64,000 bases of DNA, taken from BP-191 sp035940575. Lineage in GTDB: Bacteria > Actinomycetota > Actinomycetes > BP-191. Position 1 is the first letter of the stretch; each line of letters opens with the position of its first letter. The stretch is taken from contig DASZER010000033.1 in the NCBI GenBank assembly GCA_035940575.1, forward strand, positions 1 to 64,000. Direction: 5' to 3'. The notes beneath the pieces are model-generated. The model had not been told where the DNA came from. It was given only the letters and a program-made list of their open reading frames with translations, and made no database searches. This document shows, piece by piece, positions 1 through 10,901 of the stretch. The translations under genes were made by a program, and so were the position numbers.

Positions 1-770
1 GACGGGATCGACTCCAGCAGGCCCTTCGTGTACGGGTGGTGCGGGCGGTAGTAGATCGTGCGGCGGTCGCTGGTCTCGACCGGGCGGCCCGCGTACATCA
101 CGAGGACCTCGTCGGCGAGGTCCGCGACGACGCCGAGGTCGTGGGTGATCATGATCACCGCGGTCCCGAACTCGGCCTGCACCTTCTCGATGAGGTCGAG
201 GATCTGCGCCTGGACGGTGACGTCGAGCGCGGTCGTGGGCTCGTCCGCGATGAGGACGGCGGGGTTCAGCGCGAGCGCCATGGCGATCATCGCGCGCTGG
301 CGCATGCCGCCGGAGAACTGGTGGGGGTAGTCGTCGACGCGGCGGTCGGGCTGCGGGATGCCGACGAGCTTGAGCAGCTCGACCGCCCGCTCGCGCGCCT
401 GCTGCTTCGACATGTCCTCGTGCGACCGGATCATCTCGATGATCTGCCACCCGACCTTGTACTGCGGGTGCAGGCTCGACAGCGGGTCCTGGAAGATCAT
501 CGAGATCTTCGCGCCGCGGACCGCCCGGAGCTCGTCGGGCTTCATCGTGAGCAGGTCGCGGCCGTCGAGCAGCGCCTGCCCCGAGATCCGCGCGCCGCGC
601 GTGAGGCCGAGGATGGTCTGGGTCGAGACGCTCTTGCCGGACCCGGACTCGCCCACGATGCCGAGGGTCTGCCCCGGCTCGATGGAGAACGAGACGCCCT
701 GGACGGCCTTGACCAGGCCGTCCTCGGTCGGGAACGACACGTGGAGGTCGTTGACCTCGAGCAGTGCCAA
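1..770 (-). CDS. Peptide/nickel ABC transporter ATP-binding protein (3' end beyond window)
   Basis: ATP-hydrolysing subunit of an oligopeptide (Opp/Dpp-type) importer, acting on the cytoplasmic face of the membrane. The translation starts ALLEVNDLHVSFP and carries Walker A GESGSGKS (near residue 41), the family-typical MIFQDPLSSLHP Q-loop, signature FSGGMRQR, Walker B AVLIADEPTTALD and the switch histidine in MITHDLGVVAD. It ends in the HPYTKGLLESIP stretch typical of the OppD/DppD C-terminus, so only the tail is cut off by the window edge. I place the start at a TTG (768-770) with AGGGG about 8 bases upstream; no closer ATG or GTG fits the domain start. The solute-binding protein gene lies upstream on the same strand. 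A Crp-like palindrome sits about 55 bases before the start. Substrate specificity cannot be read from this subunit. Confidence 0.93.
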   Translation of the reverse strand, partial: MALLEVNDLHVSFPTEDGLVKAVQGVSFSIEPGQTLGIVGESGSGKSVSTQTILGLTRGARISGQALLDGRDLLTMKPDELRAVRGAKISMIFQDPLSSLHPQYKVGWQIIEMIRSHEDMSKQQARERAVELLKLVGIPQPDRRVDDYPHQFSGGMRQRAMIAMALALNPAVLIADEPTTALDVTVQAQILDLIEKVQAEFGTAVIMITHDLGVVADLADEVLVMYAGRPVETSDRRTIYYRPHHPYTKGLLESIP

Positions 771-823
771 GGAGAAACCCCTATCGGTGCGCGCGTGGCC
801 GAGGGAGGACACGGCGGACGGTG

Positions 824-837
824 GTGACGTACGTCAC
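824..837. promoter_or_regulatory. Crp/GlxR-like palindrome GTGA-N6-TCAC
   Basis: A perfect 14-base palindrome, GTGACGTACGTCAC, lies 54 bases upstream of the transporter ATPase start. It fits the GTGA-N6-TCAC half-site arrangement of the Crp/FNR family (Crp, GlxR). The intergenic position fits an operator, but binding is inferred. Confidence 0.45.
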
Positions 838-896
838 GTCATCCACGGATGGTAGGGCAAGCGGAGGCTGGTACGGAGAGCGGGTGCGGGGACGGG

Positions 897-928
897 CTGG
901 CGGGGCCCCCCGAAGGAGGCCCCGCCAG
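897..928 (-). terminator. Hairpin terminator downstream of the peptide-binding protein gene
   Basis: A perfect 11-bp GC-rich stem (897-907 with 918-928) around a 10-base loop sits 22 bases after the stop of the solute-binding protein gene. No U-tract follows, as is common in actinobacteria. It separates the binding-protein gene from the ATPase gene, so the ATPase probably has its own promoter. Confidence 0.65.
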
Positions 929-949
929 TCCTACGTGCGACCTGGGCGC

Positions 950-2725
950 TTACTGAACCCAGATGTTGGTGATGTCGGCCGACGTGCTGAACGGGAAGTA
1001 CACGTAGCCCTTGACCCGCTTGTTGAAGTACGACACCGAGTTGCTGGTGTAGACCGGGATCCACGGCGCGTCGTCCATGACGAGCTTGTCGATCTCGTTC
1101 CAGATGCCGGAAGCGGCCTCGGGGTCAGCCGCGAGCGCCTCGTCGACCTTGGTGTCGACGGCAGGGTTGTCGTAGCCACCGTAGTTGTAGCTACCGCCCG
1201 CGTTGTAGTTCTTCAGGCCCGGGTCCGACAGGAGCGGCGTGAAGAAGGTGCGCGCACCGTTGCCGTTCCAGTCCGGGCACCAGCCCGCGAAGTACAGGTC
1301 CCAGTTCTTGGCCTTCGGGTCGGTCGTGTAGACCGTCGCGTCGTCCTCGGGGACCGGGTTCACGGCGATCTGGACGCCCGGGATCTTCTTGAACTGGTCG
1401 GAGATGACCTGAACGATGTTCTTGTTGCGCTCGGTGTTGTCGTAGATGAAGTCGAGCTTCAGGTTCTTGACACCGGCCTGCGACAGGAGCTCGCCGGCCT
1501 TGTTCAGGTCACCCTTGAAGTCCGGCGTCGGGTACGGGTCGAACTTCTCGTAGCCCAGGAGCACCGGCGTCAGGATCTGCGTCGCCGGCTCGCCGTTGCG
1601 CGGGCCACCCAGGACCTGGATGACGGCGCGCTTGTCCATGGCGTAGTTCAGCGCCTGGCGGACGACCTTGTTCTGCAGGGTGGTGTTGCGGTGGAGGTTG
1701 AACGCGACGTAGAAGACGCAGCCGCCGTCCTTCTCGACCTTGAGGCCCGGGTCCTTGGCGACCTCGAGCTTGCCCGCCGCCGCGTTCGGCGGCGTGACGC
1801 GCAGCGACATGTCGAGCGTGCCCGCCTCGATCTGCTGCTGGACGGACTCGGCCGTGGCCGCGTTCAGCTGGATCTCGATCCGGTCCACGTACGCCTTGCG
1901 CAGCGGGTCGGTCTTGGCGTCCCAGTTGTCGTTGCGCTTCATCTTCAGGCTCTGCTTGGCCGTGTACGACTCGACCGTGTAGGGCCCGTTCGCGAAGTCG
2001 CCGAGGTGCTTGCGGAACTCGGCGGAGTCCGTGATGTAGTTCAGGACCTCCTCCGGCACCGGCGTGGTGAACGGCGTCGCCATCATGTTGACGAAGTCGC
2101 CGGCCTTCTGCTTCAGGGTGACGACGAGCTTCTTGTCACCGTCGGCCTTGAGGCCCTCGATCTCGTTGCCGTTGACGAACGTCTTGACGGCGTCGACCTT
2201 CTCGGTCGGGACCTTCGCGAACTTCTCGCAGTAGGTGTCCATGCCCTTGATGGTCGCGGTGAAGTAGCTCAGGCCACCGGACACGCCGTTCGGGTCGCAG
2301 AGGCGCTTGATCGCGCGGACGAAGTCACCGGCGACGACCTCGCGGTTGGTCGGGTTCGCGTACTTCACGCCGGAACGCAGCGTGAACGTGTACGTCAGAC
2401 CGTCCGAGGAGATCTCCGGGTCCTTCTCGGCGATGTCCGGCACCGGGACGTCGCGCTTGTCCTTGTCCGTGGTGGTCTCGTACGACATCATCTGGCGCGT
2501 CGTGGCGCGGAGGTGGTAACCCCAGCCGCGGACCTCGTACGCCTGGTTGGTGTCGTAGTGCGTGAGGTCGCGGAGGCCCGCGAGCTTCAGCGTGCCACCC
2601 TTGACACCCTGGCCGGGGTCGCTACCAGGACCCTCGGTGTCGCCGTCCTTGCCGCACGCCGCGGCGGTGAGGGCGAGCGCGCAGAGAACCGCGGCCCCTA
2701 CCCTCGTGTGCTTCTTCAGGCTCAT
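950..2725 (-). CDS. Peptide ABC transporter substrate-binding lipoprotein (SBP_bac_5 family)
   Basis: Extracellular lipid-anchored receptor that delivers peptides to a Dpp/Opp-type importer. Residues 1-24 form a lipoprotein signal (MSLKKHTRVG, then a hydrophobic stretch, then ALTAAAC with Cys24 as the lipidation site). The mature part of about 567 residues has the usual family-5 content, including GLTYTFTLRSGVKYAN and FVRAIKRLCDP near the N-terminus and NKVVRQALNYAMDKRAVIQ mid-protein. At 591 aa it is of normal length. ATG is preceded by GAAGGAAAGGTGGG, a good ribosome-binding site. It is separated from the downstream ATPase gene by a terminator; no permease gene is visible between them, which is unusual for this transporter type. 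Ligand identity is unknown. Confidence 0.93.
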   Translation of the reverse strand: MSLKKHTRVGAAVLCALALTAAACGKDGDTEGPGSDPGQGVKGGTLKLAGLRDLTHYDTNQAYEVRGWGYHLRATTRQMMSYETTTDKDKRDVPVPDIAEKDPEISSDGLTYTFTLRSGVKYANPTNREVVAGDFVRAIKRLCDPNGVSGGLSYFTATIKGMDTYCEKFAKVPTEKVDAVKTFVNGNEIEGLKADGDKKLVVTLKQKAGDFVNMMATPFTTPVPEEVLNYITDSAEFRKHLGDFANGPYTVESYTAKQSLKMKRNDNWDAKTDPLRKAYVDRIEIQLNAATAESVQQQIEAGTLDMSLRVTPPNAAAGKLEVAKDPGLKVEKDGGCVFYVAFNLHRNTTLQNKVVRQALNYAMDKRAVIQVLGGPRNGEPATQILTPVLLGYEKFDPYPTPDFKGDLNKAGELLSQAGVKNLKLDFIYDNTERNKNIVQVISDQFKKIPGVQIAVNPVPEDDATVYTTDPKAKNWDLYFAGWCPDWNGNGARTFFTPLLSDPGLKNYNAGGSYNYGGYDNPAVDTKVDEALAADPEAASGIWNEIDKLVMDDAPWIPVYTSNSVSYFNKRVKGYVYFPFSTSADITNIWVQ

Positions 2726-2950
2726 GGCCCACCTTTCCTTCGCCGCGGCTCTCGCGGCGATGTCGCCCGGCCCGGTGCGCGCAGTGTGCCGCGCGCCGTC
2801 ACCCGCCCCGTCGCGTGGTGACCCGATGCTGGGCGTCGAACCGCGTCATTGAAGCGGGATTCGGGCGCGCGATGCCAGACGGCGAGGGGAACCGCCGCGC
2901 CATCGTGACGAGACTGTTATGGCGTGTCGTGACCGTGTGAGACGGCTCTG

Positions 2951-3748
2951 TCACGCAGAGGGAGGATGCAGGCGGTATCGCACGATCATCGCGAACTCGT
3001 CGGCGTCCAGGCTCGCCCCGCCGACGAGGCCGCCGTCGACGTCCTTCTCGGCCATCAGGGCGGCGACGTTGCCCGCCTTCACGGAGCCGCCGTAGAGCAC
3101 GCGGACGCCCTCGGCGAGGTCGTTCGTGTAGAGCGCGCCGAGCCGCTGCCGGATCGCCGAGCAGACCTCCTGCGCGTCGGCCGGCGTCGCGACCTCGCCC
3201 GTGCCGATCGCCCAGATCGGCTCGTACGCCACCACGATGCGTTCCGCGTCGCCCGGCGAGACGCCGTCCAGCGCCGCGTCGAGCTGCGCGAGCACGTGCT
3301 CGACGTGCGTACCCGCCTGGCGCACCGCCAGCGGCTCGCCGACGCAGAGGATCGGGACGATGTCGTTGGCGAACGCCGCCTTGACCTTGGCGTTGACGGT
3401 CGCGTCGTCCTCCGCGTGGTACTCGCGCCGCTCCGAGTGGCCGACGACGACGTAGGAGCAGCCGAGCTTCGCGAGCATCGGGCCGCTGATGTCGCCGGTG
3501 TAGGCGCCGTTCGGGTGCGGCGAGAGGTCCTGCGCGCCGTAGGAGAGCAGGAGCTTGTCGCCGTCCACGAGCGTCTGCACGCTGCGCACGTCGGTGAACG
3601 GCGGCAGCACGACGACCTCGACGGCGTCGTGGTCCGACGTGTCGAGCGCGAACGCCAGCTTCTGCACGAGCTGGATCGCCTCGAGGTGGGTGAGGTTCAT
3701 CTTCCAGTTGCCGGCCATCATCGGGCGGCGCGTGGGCTTGGCTGCCAT
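2951..3748 (-). CDS. tpiA: Triosephosphate isomerase
   Basis: Cytosolic enzyme interconverting dihydroxyacetone phosphate and glyceraldehyde 3-phosphate. Family motifs are all present: NWKMN near residue 15, the catalytic histidine in VVGHSERREYH, the catalytic glutamate in VAYEPIWAIGTG, and the phosphate-binding loop VLYGGSVKAGN. The length of 265 aa is normal. The ATG abuts the pgk stop (TAGATG with no gap), so translation is probably coupled. It is the last gene of the gap-pgk-tpiA glycolytic series, which in turn follows rapZ-yvcK-whiA. Confidence 0.98.
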   Translation of the reverse strand: MAAKPTRRPMMAGNWKMNLTHLEAIQLVQKLAFALDTSDHDAVEVVVLPPFTDVRSVQTLVDGDKLLLSYGAQDLSPHPNGAYTGDISGPMLAKLGCSYVVVGHSERREYHAEDDATVNAKVKAAFANDIVPILCVGEPLAVRQAGTHVEHVLAQLDAALDGVSPGDAERIVVAYEPIWAIGTGEVATPADAQEVCSAIRQRLGALYTNDLAEGVRVLYGGSVKAGNVAALMAEKDVDGGLVGGASLDADEFAMIVRYRLHPPSA

Positions 3749-4894
<1,146 letters not shown>

Positions 4895-4952
4895 ATCGCT
4901 CCCGGAGTGGGACCCGCCGGTTCCAGCGTGAGGCTGGCAAGGCGGAGGAGGA

Positions 4953-4973
4953 GCCGGTACTGGTGGTACCGGC
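4953..4973. terminator. Hairpin between gap and pgk
   Basis: An 8-bp perfect inverted repeat (4953-4960 with 4966-4973, GCCGGTAC/GTACCGGC) with a 5-base loop lies in the gap-pgk intergenic region. It may act as a processing site or partial terminator adjusting gap versus pgk levels; no U-tract is present. Confidence 0.35.
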
Positions 4974-5015
4974 GACGACGACAACGCCGCCAGCGTCGCG
5001 CTGGGGCCGGCGTGC

Positions 5016-6029
<1,014 letters not shown>

Positions 6030-6051
6030 GTCGATCTCCTCTTTGAGGGCG

Positions 6052-7008
6052 TCAGTCGTCGTCGGGCTCGACCTTATCGCCCTCGCCGGAACGCTTGTCC
6101 GCGAGGGCGAGCAGGCGGCGGATCCGTCCCGCGACGGCGTCCTTGGTGAGCGGCGGGTCGGCGAGCGCGCCGAGCTCCTCCAGGCTCGCCTGGCCGTGCT
6201 CGATGCGCAGCCGGCCGGCCGCGAGCAGGTGCTCGGGCGCGTCGTCGCCGAGGACCTTCAACGCCTCGGAGACGCGTTCGGCGGCCGCGACCGCGGCCCG
6301 CGCGGAGCGGCGGAGGTTGGCGTCGTCGAAGTTCGCGAGGCGGTTCGCGGTGGCGCGGACCTCGCGGCGCATGCGGCGTTCCTCCCAGGCCAGGACGCCC
6401 TGGTGCGCGCCGAGCTTGGTGAGGATCTGGCTGATCGCCTCGCCGTCGCGGACGACGACGCGGTCGACGCCGCGCACCTCGCGCGCCTTGGCGTTGACGC
6501 CGAGCCTTCGCGCGGCGCCGACGAGCGCGAGCGCGGCCTCGGGCCCCGGGCAGGTGACCTCCAGGGCGCACGAACGCCCGGGCTCGGTGAGCGAGCCGTG
6601 CGCGAGGAACGCGCCCCGCCACGCCGCCGCCGCGTCGCACTCGCGACCGCCGACGATCGCGGGGGGCAGGCCGCGTACGGGCCGCCCGTGCGCGTCGAGC
6701 AGGCCGGCCGCGCGGGCGAGCCCCTCGCCGTCCTTGGTGACGCTGACGACGTAGCGGTTGCCGCGCCGCAGCCCCCCTGCGGCGAGCACCTTGAGGTCGG
6801 TCTGCTTGCCGAAGATCTCGACGATGTCCTTGCGCAGCCGCCTCGCGGCCGCGCCGGTGTCCAGCTCGGCCTCCACCACGACCTTGCCGGCGACGAGGTG
6901 CAGCGCGTTCGCGAAGCGCAGCAGCGTCGCCATCTCCGCGCGGCGGCAGTGCGGCGCGGTGACCTGTACGTGTGCGAGCTCGTTCTTGATTGCGGCGGTC
7001 ATCGCCAC
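6052..7008 (-). CDS. whiA: DNA-binding protein WhiA (sporulation/cell-division regulator)
   Basis: Transcription factor that in Streptomyces, with WhiB, switches on sporulation-septation genes; a shorter cell-division role is known in other Gram-positives. The N-terminal two-thirds is the LAGLIDADG-homing-endonuclease-like fold (start TAAIKNELAHV, then the CRRAEMATLLRFANALHL segment). The C-terminal part has the helix-turn-helix region with SLEELGALADPPLTKDAVAGRIRRLLALA. The length is about 318 aa. It starts at GTG 7006-7008 or ATG 7000-7002; the GTG is better spaced from GAGGGGCAGGG, while the ATG gives an ATGA overlap with the yvcK stop. It is part of the conserved rapZ-yvcK-whiA trio. Confidence 0.95.
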   Translation of the reverse strand: MAMTAAIKNELAHVQVTAPHCRRAEMATLLRFANALHLVAGKVVVEAELDTGAAARRLRKDIVEIFGKQTDLKVLAAGGLRRGNRYVVSVTKDGEGLARAAGLLDAHGRPVRGLPPAIVGGRECDAAAAWRGAFLAHGSLTEPGRSCALEVTCPGPEAALALVGAARRLGVNAKAREVRGVDRVVVRDGEAISQILTKLGAHQGVLAWEERRMRREVRATANRLANFDDANLRRSARAAVAAAERVSEALKVLGDDAPEHLLAAGRLRIEHGQASLEELGALADPPLTKDAVAGRIRRLLALADKRSGEGDKVEPDDD

Positions 7009-7952
7009 GAAGTGCCCTGCCCCTCTGCCAGCCCCATGAGGTCCGCGTACGCGACGGCGAGGCGCGCGGGGTCGTGCCGCGCCTCGTCCGCCGCCACCGG
7101 TGCGAAGCGGACCTCAGCCCCCAGGTCCGCCGCGGCCTCCATCAAACCGTCCCGGTCAAGTGTGCCGCTGTCGGCCAGCACGCAGTCGAACGGCAGGTCC
7201 GGCACGTGCGCCGCCACGGCGGCCAGGTGCGCGGCCGGCGTGAAGCCGCTCGTCTCGCCGGTCTGCGGCACGAGGTTGAGGACCAGCACCCGCCGCGCGG
7301 CCGTGCGCGTGATCGCCTCGCGCAGGCCCGGCACGAGCAGGTGCGGCACCATCGACGTGAACAGGCTGCCGGGACCGAGCACGACCCAGTCGGCCTCGGC
7401 GATCGCGGCGACGGCCTCGGGGGTGGCGGGCGGGTCCGACGGCTCGAGGGCGACGCCGGCGATGCGGCCGGTGGTCGTCGCCACCGCGACCTGGCCGCGT
7501 ACCTCCCGCGCCTCGCCGTCCTCGGCGACCTGCGCGACGATCTGCAACGGCGTCGTCGACATCGGCAGCACGCGGCCGTGCAGCCCGAGCAGCCTCGCCG
7601 TCAGGTCCAGCGCCTTCACGGGGTCGCCGGTCACCTCGGCGAGGCCGACGAGCAGCAGGTTGCCGACGGCGTGCCCGTCGAGCGGGCCCTCGCTGGAGAA
7701 GCGGTGCTGGAGCAGCGCCTCCCACGTTCGCCCCCACTCGTCGTCGCCCGCGAGCGCGGCGAGCGCCATGCGCAGGTCGCCCGGCGGGAGCGCCTGGAGC
7801 TCCTCGCGCAGGCGGCCGCTCGACCCGCCGTCGTCGGCGACGGTGACGACGGCGGTGACGTCGTTCGTCAGCCTGCGGAGGGCCTGCAGGGACGCGGCGA
7901 GGCCGTGGCCGCCGCCGAGGGCGACCACCCTGGGGCCGCGAGCGGGGCTCAC
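6999..7952 (-). CDS. yvcK: Gluconeogenesis factor YvcK/CofD-like protein
   Basis: Member of the YvcK (CuvA) branch of the CofD-like family. These proteins bind UDP-sugars and influence carbon flux into cell-wall precursors rather than making coenzyme F420. The sequence shows the N-terminal GGGHGLAASLQALRRL nucleotide-sugar site, TVADDGGSSGRLRE, the GNLLLVGLAEVTGD helix and the VVLGPGSLFTSMVPHLLVPG motif. I start it at GTG 7950-7952, which overlaps the rapZ stop by 4 bases (GTGA), giving about 317 aa, the usual length. The stop overlaps the whiA start. The conserved trio suggests a shared role in envelope growth. Confidence 0.94.
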   Translation of the reverse strand: MSPARGPRVVALGGGHGLAASLQALRRLTNDVTAVVTVADDGGSSGRLREELQALPPGDLRMALAALAGDDEWGRTWEALLQHRFSSEGPLDGHAVGNLLLVGLAEVTGDPVKALDLTARLLGLHGRVLPMSTTPLQIVAQVAEDGEAREVRGQVAVATTTGRIAGVALEPSDPPATPEAVAAIAEADWVVLGPGSLFTSMVPHLLVPGLREAITRTAARRVLVLNLVPQTGETSGFTPAAHLAAVAAHVPDLPFDCVLADSGTLDRDGLMEAAADLGAEVRFAPVAADEARHDPARLAVAYADLMGLAEGQGTSWR

Positions 7953-8827
7953 TCGCGCCCCAGGTCGCGGTGCACGACCCGGACCGCGGCGCCGGTGCCG
8001 GCGAGCCGCGACGCGAGCTCCTCGGCGATGACGACGCTGCGGTGCTTGCCGCCGGTGCAGCCGACGGCGAGCGTCAGGTAGCGCTTGCCCTCGTGCACGT
8101 AGCCCTCGGTCAGCAGCCGCAGCAGGTCGGCGTACTTGTCGAGGAACGGCCCGGCGGGCTCCTGCCCGAGGACGAAGTCGCGGATCACCTGCTCCTTGCC
8201 GGTGAACGGCCGCAGCTCCGGCTCCCAGTGCGGGTTCGGCAGGAAGCGGCAGTCCACGACGAGGTCGGCGTCGACCGGCAGGCCGTACTTGAAGCCGAAG
8301 CTCACGACCGTGGCCCGCAGCGCCGGGCCCGAGCCGTCGCCGGCGAACGCCTCCTCGACCTTGGCGCGCAGCTCGTGGACGTTGAGGTTGCTGGTGTCGA
8401 CGATCAGGTCGGCCTCGCCGCGCAGCTCCTGGAGCAGGCGGCGTTCCTCCGCGATGCCGTCCACGAGGCGGCCGTCGCCCTGCAACGGGTGCGGGCGGCG
8501 TACGTGCTCGAAGCGTCTGACCAGCGCGTCGTCGCTCGCCTCGAGGAACAGGATGCGCCGCGCCACGCCCTTGGCCGCGAGCTCGTCCAGGCCCGCGCGC
8601 AGGTCGGAGAAGAACGCCCGCCCGCGAACGTCCACGACGGCCGCGACGCGGGTGACCGCGCCCTGCGATCGCGTGACGAGCTCGGCCATCGTGCCGAGCA
8701 GGCTGGGCGGCAGGTTGTCCACGACGAACCAGCCCATGTCCTCGAACGCCTTCGCGGCCTCGCTGCGTCCCGCCCCCGAGAGCCCCGTGATGACGGTGAG
8801 CTCGAGAGCGGTCGAGGCGTCGGTCAC
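7949..8827 (-). CDS. rapZ: RNase adapter protein RapZ (YvcJ family P-loop protein)
   Basis: P-loop nucleotide-binding protein. In enterobacteria RapZ guides RNase E to the small RNA GlmZ; in Gram-positives the orthologue YvcJ binds GTP/ATP and its target is unclear. Walker A is GLSGAGRSEAAK (residues 15-26), followed by FVVDNLPPSLL. The C-terminal RapZ domain includes DCRFLPNPHW and VGCTGGKHRSVVIAEELA. The length is 292 aa. The GTG start has no ribosome-binding site but lies 6 bases after TAGCCT, suggesting a leaderless transcript in addition to read-through from uvrC, which ends 26 bases upstream. Confidence 0.95.
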   Translation of the reverse strand: MTDASTALELTVITGLSGAGRSEAAKAFEDMGWFVVDNLPPSLLGTMAELVTRSQGAVTRVAAVVDVRGRAFFSDLRAGLDELAAKGVARRILFLEASDDALVRRFEHVRRPHPLQGDGRLVDGIAEERRLLQELRGEADLIVDTSNLNVHELRAKVEEAFAGDGSGPALRATVVSFGFKYGLPVDADLVVDCRFLPNPHWEPELRPFTGKEQVIRDFVLGQEPAGPFLDKYADLLRLLTEGYVHEGKRYLTLAVGCTGGKHRSVVIAEELASRLAGTGAAVRVVHRDLGRE

Positions 8828-8833
8828 GGGTGG

Positions 8834-8839
8834 AGGCTA
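8834..8839 (-). promoter_or_regulatory. Candidate leaderless -10 element of rapZ
   Basis: TAGCCT (fits TAnnnT) is followed by 6 bases and then the rapZ GTG, which would place +1 on the start codon. No Shine-Dalgarno sequence precedes the start. Confidence 0.4.
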
Positions 8840-8853
8840 TGACGGGGCGCGCC

Positions 8854-10782
8854 TCACGCGTCGAGGATCTCGCCGGTCGCCGGGTCGACGGCGGGCGCGG
8901 GGGCGCTCGCGGCAAGGGCGGCGGCGATGGTGACGGCGGTCTTCGGGCCGATCCCGGGAACGGTCGCGATCTCGTCCGGCGTCGCGGCGCGCAGCCGCTT
9001 GACCGAGCCGAAGTGCTTGAGCAGCGCCTTGCGCCGCGTCTCCCCCAGGCCGGGCACGTCGTCCAGCGCGCTGGTGATCATGGACTTGCTGCGCTTCTGC
9101 CGGTGGTACGCGATCGCGAAGCGGTGCGCCTCGTCGCGTACCCGCTGGAGCAGGTACAGACCCTCGCTCGTGCGCGGCATGATGACCGGCTCGTCCTGCT
9201 CGGGCAGCCACACCTCCTCGAGCCGCTTCGCGAGGCCGCAGAGGCTGACGTCCACGACGCCGAGCTCGTCCATCGCGCGCGCGGCCGCCGCGACCTGCGG
9301 CGGGCCGCCGTCCACGACGACGAGGTTCGGCGGGTAGGCGAAGCGGCGCTTCTCCCCCTCGGTCTCGTCGGGCGCGGGCTTGTCGCGCTCGTCGGTGTAG
9401 CGGGCGAAGCGGCGGTGGATGACCTCGTACATCGCGGCCGTGTCGTCCTGGCCTTCGGTGCGGCGCACGGCGAAGCGGCGGTACTCGCTCTTGCGCGCGA
9501 GCCCGTCCTCGAACACCACCATCGAGCCGACGACGCTGGTGCCCTGGAGGTTCGAGATGTCGAAGCACTCGATCCGCAGCGGCGCCTCCGGCAGCCCGAG
9601 CGCGTCCTGGATCTCGCCGAGCGCCTTGCTCCGCGCGGAGAGGTCGCCGGCGCGGCGGAGCTTGTGGAGCTGGAACGCCTGCACGGCGTTGCGGGTCACG
9701 GTCTCCTGGAGGTCGCGCTTCGGGCCTCGCTCGGGCACGCGCACCGTGACCCTGCTGCCGCGGATGCCGGACAGCCAGTCGGCGAGCGTCTGGCTGTCGT
9801 ACGGCAGCGTCGGGACGAGCACCTCCTTCGGCACGTCCTCGGCGGACGCGGCGCCGTAGAGCTGCTCCACGAACGACGCGACGAGCGCCTCGGTGTCGAG
9901 GTCCTCGACCTTGTCCACCACCCACCCGCGCTGGCCGCGCACGCGCCCGTCGCGGACGTGGAACACCTGGAACGCCGCCTCCAGCGGGTCCTCCACGAGC
10001 CCCACGACGTCGGCGTCGACGCCGCCGGGGAGGACGACGGCCTGCTTCTCGATCGCGCGGCGCAGCGCGCCGATGTCGTCGCGCAGCCGCGCGGCGCGCT
10101 CGAACTCGAGGCCGGCCGACGCCTCGGCCATGTCGCGTTCGAGGCGCTTGAGGTGCCGCAGCGTCTGGCCCGACAGGAAGTCGCAGAGGTCCTCCGCGAT
10201 CTGCCTGTGGTCGTCGGCGCTGACCCGGCCTACGCAGGGCGCGGAGCACTTGCCGATGTAGCCGAGCAGGCACGGGCGGCCGACCTGCGACGCGCGCTTG
10301 AAGACGCCGTTGCTGCACGTCCTGACGGGGAACACGCGCAGCAGCAGGTCGAGCGTCTCCCGGATCGCCCAGGCGTGGGCGTACGGGCCGAAGTAGCGCA
10401 CGCCGCGCTTCTTCGGCCCGCGCATGACCATCGCCCGCGGGTACGGGTCGTCGAACGTGATCGCGAGGCTCGGGTACGACTTGTCGTCGCGGTAGCGGAC
10501 GTTGAAGCGCGGGTCGTACTCCTTGATCCAGTTGTACTCGAGCTGGAGCGCCTCGACCTCGGTCGTGACGACGGTCCACTCGACGGACGCGCCGGTCTCG
10601 ACCATCGTGCGCGTGCGCTGGTGGAGGTTGCGGACGTCCTGGAAGTAGCTGGACAGCCTGCTGCGCAGCGACTTCGCCTTGCCGACGTAGATCACGCGGC
10701 CGTCGCGGTCGCGGAACTTGTAGACGCCGGGCAGGTCGGGGATGGTGCCGGGCGCCGGGCGGTACGACGCCGGGTGTGCCAT
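8854..10782 (-). CDS. uvrC: Excinuclease ABC subunit C
   Basis: Dual-incision endonuclease of nucleotide excision repair, recruited by the UvrB-DNA complex. The N-terminal GIY-YIG nuclease domain shows PGVYKFRDRDGRVIYVGKAKSLRSRL (about residues 15-40). A UVR-type UvrB-interaction region with GLEFERAARLRDDI follows, then the RNase H-like second nuclease domain (RIECFDISNLQGTSVVGSMVVFEDG, VVDGGPPQVAAA) and C-terminal helix-hairpin-helix motifs ending GIGPKTAVTIAAAL. I choose ATG 10780-10782 (product MAHPASYRPAPG, about 642 aa) because the -10 hexamer TAGGAT sits 7 bases upstream, so the longer start at 10791 would overlap the promoter. rapZ follows after 26 bases. Confidence 0.96.
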   Translation of the reverse strand: MAHPASYRPAPGTIPDLPGVYKFRDRDGRVIYVGKAKSLRSRLSSYFQDVRNLHQRTRTMVETGASVEWTVVTTEVEALQLEYNWIKEYDPRFNVRYRDDKSYPSLAITFDDPYPRAMVMRGPKKRGVRYFGPYAHAWAIRETLDLLLRVFPVRTCSNGVFKRASQVGRPCLLGYIGKCSAPCVGRVSADDHRQIAEDLCDFLSGQTLRHLKRLERDMAEASAGLEFERAARLRDDIGALRRAIEKQAVVLPGGVDADVVGLVEDPLEAAFQVFHVRDGRVRGQRGWVVDKVEDLDTEALVASFVEQLYGAASAEDVPKEVLVPTLPYDSQTLADWLSGIRGSRVTVRVPERGPKRDLQETVTRNAVQAFQLHKLRRAGDLSARSKALGEIQDALGLPEAPLRIECFDISNLQGTSVVGSMVVFEDGLARKSEYRRFAVRRTEGQDDTAAMYEVIHRRFARYTDERDKPAPDETEGEKRRFAYPPNLVVVDGGPPQVAAAARAMDELGVVDVSLCGLAKRLEEVWLPEQDEPVIMPRTSEGLYLLQRVRDEAHRFAIAYHRQKRSKSMITSALDDVPGLGETRRKALLKHFGSVKRLRAATPDEIATVPGIGPKTAVTIAAALAASAPAPAVDPATGEILDA

Positions 10783-10789
10783 GGCGTCC

Positions 10790-10812
10790 ATCCTAGGTAG
10801 GGGGTGCGACAG
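10790..10812 (-). promoter_or_regulatory. PafBC/RecA-NDp-like promoter of uvrC
   Basis: On the minus strand CTGTCGCAC (10812-10804), 8 bases, then TAGGAT (10795-10790), followed by 7 bases and the uvrC ATG. The architecture TGTCR...-N8-TAnnnT matches the RecA-independent DNA-damage promoter described in mycobacteria. The transcript would be leaderless. Confidence 0.6.
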
Positions 10813-10901
10813 GTGGCGCGACGAGGCCACGACGACGGAATTGGATTCGGTACGGGCGATCTGTCACCCTTGCGGCTTTCCGGCACCGGGGTGAGGCAGG
10901 A

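Noticed and set aside
764..2821. Plus-strand open frame opposite the peptide-binding protein
   Set aside because: Val/Arg-rich translation without domains; the minus strand encodes a signal-bearing SBP_bac_5 lipoprotein.
10789..10791. Longer uvrC start at ATG 10791
   Set aside because: It would lie inside the -10 hexamer TAGGAT; the ATG at 10782 sits 7 bases after it and fits the GIY-YIG start.
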